Shown piece after piece: positions 5,233 to 6,188 of a DNA stretch of 6,188 nt. Location of the stretch: assembly GCF_000963705.1 (NCBI RefSeq), contig NZ_LAJY01000320.1, positions 1 through 6,188 of the forward strand. Reading direction: 5' to 3'. Position numbers and translations under genes: made by a program. Position 1 is the first letter of the stretch. Each line of letters starts with the position of its first letter. The notes beneath the pieces were generated by a model, which was given only the letters and a program-made list of their open reading frames with translations, was not told the origin of the DNA and did not search any database. Origin of the DNA: Elstera litoralis. Its GTDB lineage: Bacteria; Pseudomonadota; Alphaproteobacteria; Elsterales; Elsteraceae.

Positions 5233-5676
5233 ATGCCCGATCCGAATTACCGCAGCCTCAATGATTGCCTGATGCTTCACTTGCGCAAGGCCACCCGCCG
5301 CGTTACCGCGCGGTTCGATCGGGCGTTGCTGCCGCTGGGGCTGACGGCGACGCAGTTTGCGATTCTGGCTCATCTCGGATGGGCGCACGACCGGGGCAAG
5401 AGCTGGTCGGTGCAACGGCTTGCCGCCGCGCTGGCGATGGACCCGAGCAGCCTGACGCGGGCGTTGCAGCCTCTCCAGCGCCGAGGATTGCTCAGCCTGG
5501 ACAGTGCGCCCCAGGATCGCCGGGCGAAACAGCCCGCGATTACCCCCGACGGGCGGGCGCTGTTCATCGAGGCCTGCGCGATCCGGGAGCAGGTTCATAG
5601 CGCGCTACTCGCCCAAATGGGGGCGGCGGAGGCGGCGGCGCTTGTCGGGCTGCTAAAACAGACGATGGAGGCTTAA
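5233..5676 (+). CDS. MarR-family winged helix-turn-helix transcriptional regulator
   Basis: A 147-residue protein, the usual MarR size. The N-terminal dimer helix CLMLHLRKATRRVTARFDRA (12-31) leads into LPLGLTATQFAILAHLGWA (33-51). Next come the DNA-binding helices SVQRLAAALAMDPSSLTRAL (59-78), then QPLQRRGLLSLD, and the wing around DRRAKQPAITPDG (95-107). C-terminal helices complete the dimer. Many relatives carry a D-C-x-C-F motif in helix one, whose second Cys lies about where OhrR has its redox Cys. Here the motif reads DCLML, so only Cys12 remains and peroxide sensing of the OhrR kind is not supported. The ATG has only a weak AAGAG (5217-5221) 11 bases upstream. The gene diverges from the thioesterase gene and probably controls it and itself. 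Its ligand is unknown. The stop TAA shares bases with the convergent transpeptidase stop. Confidence 0.93.
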   Translation: MPDPNYRSLNDCLMLHLRKATRRVTARFDRALLPLGLTATQFAILAHLGWAHDRGKSWSVQRLAAALAMDPSSLTRALQPLQRRGLLSLDSAPQDRRAKQPAITPDGRALFIEACAIREQVHSALLAQMGAAEAAALVGLLKQTMEA

Positions 5677-6188
5677 AGCGCCTTGGTTTCCGGCGCGGGG
5701 GCAGGCGCGGGATCGGGCAGTTTCGGCAAACGGCCTTCGATGACGGTGACTTTCGTGCCGACATCGACCAGCTTGAACACGGCTTCGATATCTTTCGGCA
5801 ACATGCGGAAACAGCCGGAGGAGGCGGCCCGGCCAATCGATTGCGGCTCGTTGGTGCCGTGAATGCGGTAATAGGTCCAGCCCAGATCGAGCGCATAAAG
5901 CCCCATCGGATTGCGCGGGCCGGGCGGAACCGAGGCCGGGAGTTTCGGGTCGCGCCGCCGCATTTCCGGCGTCGGCACCCAAGTTGGGTTGCGGCGTTTG
6001 CGCAGCACTTCGGTCGTGCCGAGGGGAATGAGATCGCGCGAGCGGCCTACCGCAATCGGAAAATTCTGCGCGCTGCCATCGGCCAACACTACGCGCAAGC
6101 GCCGTTCGGCGACGGAAATAAGAATGGCCCCAGCGGGGGGGCTCGGCTCTGCCGGAGGGGCCGCCGACGGGGGTGCCTGGGCACCGGC
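5673..6188 (-). CDS. L,D-transpeptidase (YkuD/ErfK family), N-terminus beyond the window
   Basis: 171 C-terminal residues are present and the frame stays open to the right edge. The catalytic YkuD domain begins around GAILISVAERRLRVVL. It continues with FPIAVGRSRDLIPLGTTEV, TWVPTPEMRRRDP, PRNPMGLYALDLGWTYYRIHG and the active site. That site holds the conserved His (codon 5861-5859) and, 16 residues on, the nucleophile Cys in SSGCFRM (codon 5813-5811). This is the usual H-G-T...S-x-G-C-x-R-M signature with Ser instead of His before Gly. Such enzymes act in the periplasm, making 3-3 peptidoglycan cross-links or attaching lipoproteins to peptidoglycan. The edge residues AGAQA followed by a Pro/Ala-rich stretch could be a signal peptide end and linker. 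The tail PDPAPAPAPETKAL is also Pro/Ala rich. A TTG at 6098 would cut off the first strand, so it is not the start. Confidence 0.93.
   Translation of the reverse strand, partial: AGAQAPPSAAPPAEPSPPAGAILISVAERRLRVVLADGSAQNFPIAVGRSRDLIPLGTTEVLRKRRNPTWVPTPEMRRRDPKLPASVPPGPRNPMGLYALDLGWTYYRIHGTNEPQSIGRAASSGCFRMLPKDIEAVFKLVDVGTKVTVIEGRLPKLPDPAPAPAPETKAL

Noticed and set aside
1..6188. Mobile element, phage, CRISPR, toxin-antitoxin or integrated element next to the tRNA
   Set aside because: There is no integrase, transposase, repeated spacer array, or duplicated tRNA 3' end at 4500-4522 within the window.

Overview
The window looks like chromosomal DNA of an alphaproteobacterium, most likely from the Rhodospirillales/Azospirillales side. 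The reasons are high GC with strong G/C third positions, the familiar alphaproteobacterial DUF4864 and Gpt types, GGGGC-loop-GCCCC intergenic hairpins, and a tRNA-Arg with encoded CCA. The placement is inference from protein style, not from a search. Everything is ordinary housekeeping or accessory chromosomal content. I see no phage, plasmid, insertion sequence, CRISPR array or defence cluster.

Layout. 1-515 (+) is the 3' part of an ornithine cyclodeaminase/mu-crystallin-type reductase, broken by a one-base deletion near 202. 516-670 is a convergent gap packed with GC-rich hairpins. 671-2915 (-) holds three genes read leftwards: a secreted DUF4864 protein, xanthine phosphoribosyltransferase gpt, and the 23S rRNA methyltransferase rlmI. 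The gpt stop and rlmI start overlap as ATGA. 2989-4115 (-) is a lipoprotein with a helical middle and an OmpA-like C-terminal domain, also broken by an apparent one-base deletion near 3305-3375. 4116-4445 has no protein gene, only small repeats and a tRNA promoter. 4446-4522 (+) is tRNA-Arg(ACG). 4685-5155 (-) is a PaaI-type hotdog thioesterase, transcribed divergently from a MarR-family regulator (5233-5676, +). Their shared 77-bp gap carries an inverted repeat lying over both predicted -10 boxes. 5673-6188 (-) is an L,D-transpeptidase that runs off the right edge. Its stop codon shares the same TTAA with the marR stop.

Functionally, the left half mixes amino-acid metabolism, purine salvage and ribosome modification. 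The right half includes two envelope proteins (lipoprotein, L,D-transpeptidase) and a small thioesterase/MarR regulatory pair. The most useful points for a second look are the two single-base frameshifts, which may be sequencing errors, the probable MarR operator, a hairpin that hides the DUF4864 ribosome binding site, and two mutually exclusive hairpins after the thioesterase gene.
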